A stretch of 16,589 nucleotides of DNA from contig CAZVPD010000085.1 of assembly GCA_964628455.1 (NCBI GenBank), positions 1 to 16,589 of the forward strand. The letters run 5' to 3'. The notes beneath the pieces are model-generated. The model was not told where the DNA came from. It was given only the letters and a program-made list of their open reading frames with translations, and searched no databases. Positions 15,280-16,589 of this stretch are shown in pieces. The first letter of the stretch is position 1; every line of letters starts with the position of its first letter. Position numbers and translations under genes: made by a program. The DNA comes from JAQVWU01 sp964628455 (GTDB lineage Bacteria > Bacillota > Clostridia > Oscillospirales > CAG-272).

Positions 15280-15290
15280 AAACACGGTAC
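15251..15290 (-). terminator. Terminator of spoVG overlapping the kinase stop codon
   Basis: In minus-strand RNA GUACCGU (15290-15284) pairs with ACGGUGC (15277-15271), seven pairs including one U-G, around GUUUUU. It is followed by a very U-rich tail (15270-15251: GTTTTTTTGT then TTTTTTATAG). The kinase TAA (15277-15279) lies inside the stem. I see no T-run after a hairpin for the plus-strand kinase itself; the second small stem TTCCG/CGGAA (15292-15305) is followed by A and G. Confidence 0.7.
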
Positions 15291-15330
15291 ATTCCGGTAT
15301 CGGAAAGCAGAAAAAAAGCACAGACAAAAA

Positions 15331-15645
15331 TTATTCGCCGGTATCATCACCCGAATCCGGTAAACCGGAAGAAGGATTCACCGTGTTCCGAAGTTCGGCT
15401 TCATAAGCTTCGATTAATGCGTTTTCGAGCATAGTCCGAAATTCGGCGTTGATGGGGTGAACAATATCACGATAGGTATTGTCCGGATTTTTGCGGCTGG
15501 GCATGACGATAAAAAATTTGTCACGGGCGTTTATGATTTTTATGTCATGCAGAGCGAGCTGATGATCGAAAGTAACCGAGACAATTGCCTTCATGGGACC
15601 GTCGTCATCAAATAACTTTCTGACCTTGATGTCGGTGATTGTCAT
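15331..15645 (-). CDS. spoVG: Septation regulator SpoVG
   Basis: 104 residues. The whole SpoVG domain is present at 1-86: MTITDIKVRKL, MKAIVSVTFD, LHDIKIIN, the signature FIVMPSRKN and YRDIVHPIN, and the helical end. A short acidic tail rich in Ser, Gly and Asp follows. SpoVG is a small nucleic-acid-binding protein that affects septation, sporulation and other late-growth genes in Firmicutes, though it also occurs in non-sporulating bacteria, so it does not prove that this organism forms spores. The ribosome site AGGAGG lies 7 nt before the ATG. It stands alone, with a terminator at 15251-15290 and a divergent murC. In many Firmicutes spoVG lies near cell-envelope or purine genes, so the company of murC is not odd. 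Confidence 0.96.
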   Translation of the reverse strand: MTITDIKVRKLFDDDGPMKAIVSVTFDHQLALHDIKIINARDKFFIVMPSRKNPDNTYRDIVHPINAEFRTMLENALIEAYEAELRNTVNPSSGLPDSGDDTGE

Positions 15646-15688
15646 GAATATTCCTCCTGCAAGCTGAGTTTATAATCCCATTATGATC

Positions 15689-15694
15689 ATTATA
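15689..15694 (-). promoter_or_regulatory. Possible -10 box of spoVG
   Basis: Minus strand TATAAT (15694-15689), 43 nt before the ATG. No good -35 lies at 17-18 bp, and no clear sigma-H pattern (AGGA with GAAT) was found. The whole stretch 15661-15856 is very AT-rich and must also hold the murC promoter, which I could not place. Confidence 0.35.
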
Positions 15695-15856
15695 TATTCG
15701 AAATATGACAGATATAAATCAAAAAAGCAATATTTCTATAAAAGAACTATTACATTATGCTTAAGAAACAGATAAAATAAACAATAAAGACAATAATAAA
15801 AAAATAAAATAATGCCGTAACGCTCAAAAAAACACATAAGGCTGGTAAAATATCAC

Positions 15857-16589
15857 ATGAGTCATAACTCTTTCATAATGCCCCGGAACGCGAACAAGCT
15901 TCATTTTATCGGAATCGGGGGTATTTCCATGTCCTCACTGGCTGCAATATCACGGGATATCGGTTACAAAGTAACAGGCAGCGACCGCAGCGGGTCGGAA
16001 ATTACGGAAAAGCTGCGAAAGTCCGGTATCTGCGTTTATATCGGGCATGACGCACGGCACATCGAAAACTGCGATGTCGTCATTTATACGGCAGCTATAG
16101 CAGAGGAAAACGAGGAACTCGAATCGGCCCGTCTGAGAGGAATACCGTGCATAACGAGAGCGGTCTATCTGGGATGGCTGATGCGGGGCTATAAAAAACG
16201 CATCGGCATTGCCGGAACACACGGGAAAAGTACAACGACTTCGATGACGGCTGCGATTATGATAGAAAGCGGAACGGACCCTACGGTAGTCAGCGGTGCG
16301 GAATACGATGGCATGAAAAACGGGGGACAGGTCAGCACCGCTTACCGTTCGGGCGGATCGGAACATTTTATATTCGAAGCCTGTGAATATACCGACTCTT
16401 TTTTGTCTTTTTTTCCTTCAACGGCGGTTATCACCAATATCGAACTTGACCATGTGGATTATTTTCACTCTCTGGAGCAATATATTAATTCCTTCAGGGA
16501 ATACATGAATATTGCGGAAACGGCTATTGTTAACTTCGACAGTCCATACGCGAGAACAGCAGCCGAAGGCTACAAAGGCAACCTGATCG
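15857..16589 (+). CDS. murC: UDP-N-acetylmuramate--L-alanine ligase, 5' part
   Basis: 244 complete codons are readable before the window ends; a full MurC has about 450. The cytoplasmic enzyme adds L-Ala to UDP-MurNAc, the first step of the stem peptide of peptidoglycan. The N-terminal Rossmann domain begins HFIGIGGISMSSLA (16-29) and has TGSDRSGSEIT (40-50). The ATPase P-loop is GTHGKSTTT (120-128). The downstream segments FEACEYTDSF and ITNIELDHVDYF match the MurC version of the Mur ligase central domain (FEACEY-type and NIE.DH motifs). The ATG at 15857 is used, with only a weak upstream GGCTGG; ATG 15878 is an alternative that would remove seven residues. The gene is transcribed away from spoVG, so they share an intergenic region of about 210 bp. 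Confidence 0.95.
   Translation, partial: MSHNSFIMPRNANKLHFIGIGGISMSSLAAISRDIGYKVTGSDRSGSEITEKLRKSGICVYIGHDARHIENCDVVIYTAAIAEENEELESARLRGIPCITRAVYLGWLMRGYKKRIGIAGTHGKSTTTSMTAAIMIESGTDPTVVSGAEYDGMKNGGQVSTAYRSGGSEHFIFEACEYTDSFLSFFPSTAVITNIELDHVDYFHSLEQYINSFREYMNIAETAIVNFDSPYARTAAEGYKGNLI

Noticed and set aside
15721..15800. A murC promoter (TTACAT-17-TAAAAT around 15750)
   Set aside because: The -35 matches the consensus at only two positions, and in such AT-rich sequence this is expected by chance.
1..16589. CRISPR arrays, insertion sequences, phage genes, tRNA or rRNA genes
   Set aside because: No repeated spaced units, transposase or integrase motifs, terminal repeats, or tRNA-like cloverleaf other than the T-box leader were seen on either strand.

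Overview
The window looks like a piece of a chromosome from an anaerobic, probably uncultured member of the Firmicutes (class Clostridia). The reasons are a tRNA-responsive T-box leader, SpoVG, strong sigma-A type promoters (TTGACA-17-TATAAT), AGGAGG-type ribosome binding sites, rho-independent terminators, and Clostridia-style solute-binding and URO-D family proteins. A run of 10 N (2606-2615) shows that this is a scaffold joined across a small assembly gap. Apart from that gap the genes look intact, and I see no phage, insertion sequence, CRISPR array, rRNA or tRNA gene.

Region 1 (1-7440) is a minus-strand 2-oxoacid dehydrogenase operon. From promoter to end it holds a DeoR-family regulator, the E2 acyltransferase (lipoyl, E3/E1-binding and catalytic domains), the E3 dihydrolipoyl dehydrogenase, and E1. 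E1 is most likely one alpha-beta fusion polypeptide of about 825-830 residues that the assembly gap splits artificially. After a hairpin terminator comes a lipoate-protein ligase (LplA type), which would attach scavenged lipoate to the E2 lipoyl lysine. Regulator, enzyme and cofactor loading therefore sit together. The substrate (pyruvate, acetoin or a branched-chain 2-oxoacid) cannot be fixed from sequence alone.

Region 2 (7540-10350) has a minus-strand ABC-type sugar-binding lipoprotein with no permease beside it, and a divergent DUF1385 (YqhQ-like) membrane protein. In both cases the promoter rules out the longest possible reading frame and moves the start codon downstream.

Region 3 (10429-12426) is a complete regulated unit: a perfect consensus promoter, a very strong terminator-like hairpin almost at the transcript start, a T-box leader with an AAC (Asn) specifier and a UGGC bulge that suits the tRNA-Asn discriminator G, then a glutamine-dependent asparagine synthetase (asnB) and its own terminator.

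Region 4 (12433-15279) has a URO-D superfamily protein (not HemE) and an FGGY sugar kinase (xylulokinase-like). They are transcribed divergently from back-to-back promoters whose -35 boxes are only 17 bp apart.

Region 5 (15260-16589) has SpoVG on the minus strand, with a terminator hairpin that overlaps the stop codon of the convergent kinase gene, and the divergent 5' part of murC, which runs off the right edge.

Nothing here is a plainly new system. The points most worth a second look are the fused E1 hidden by the gap, the promoter-hairpin-T-box arrangement before asnB, the T-box that lacks an evident terminator, and the URO-D/sugar-kinase divergent pair.
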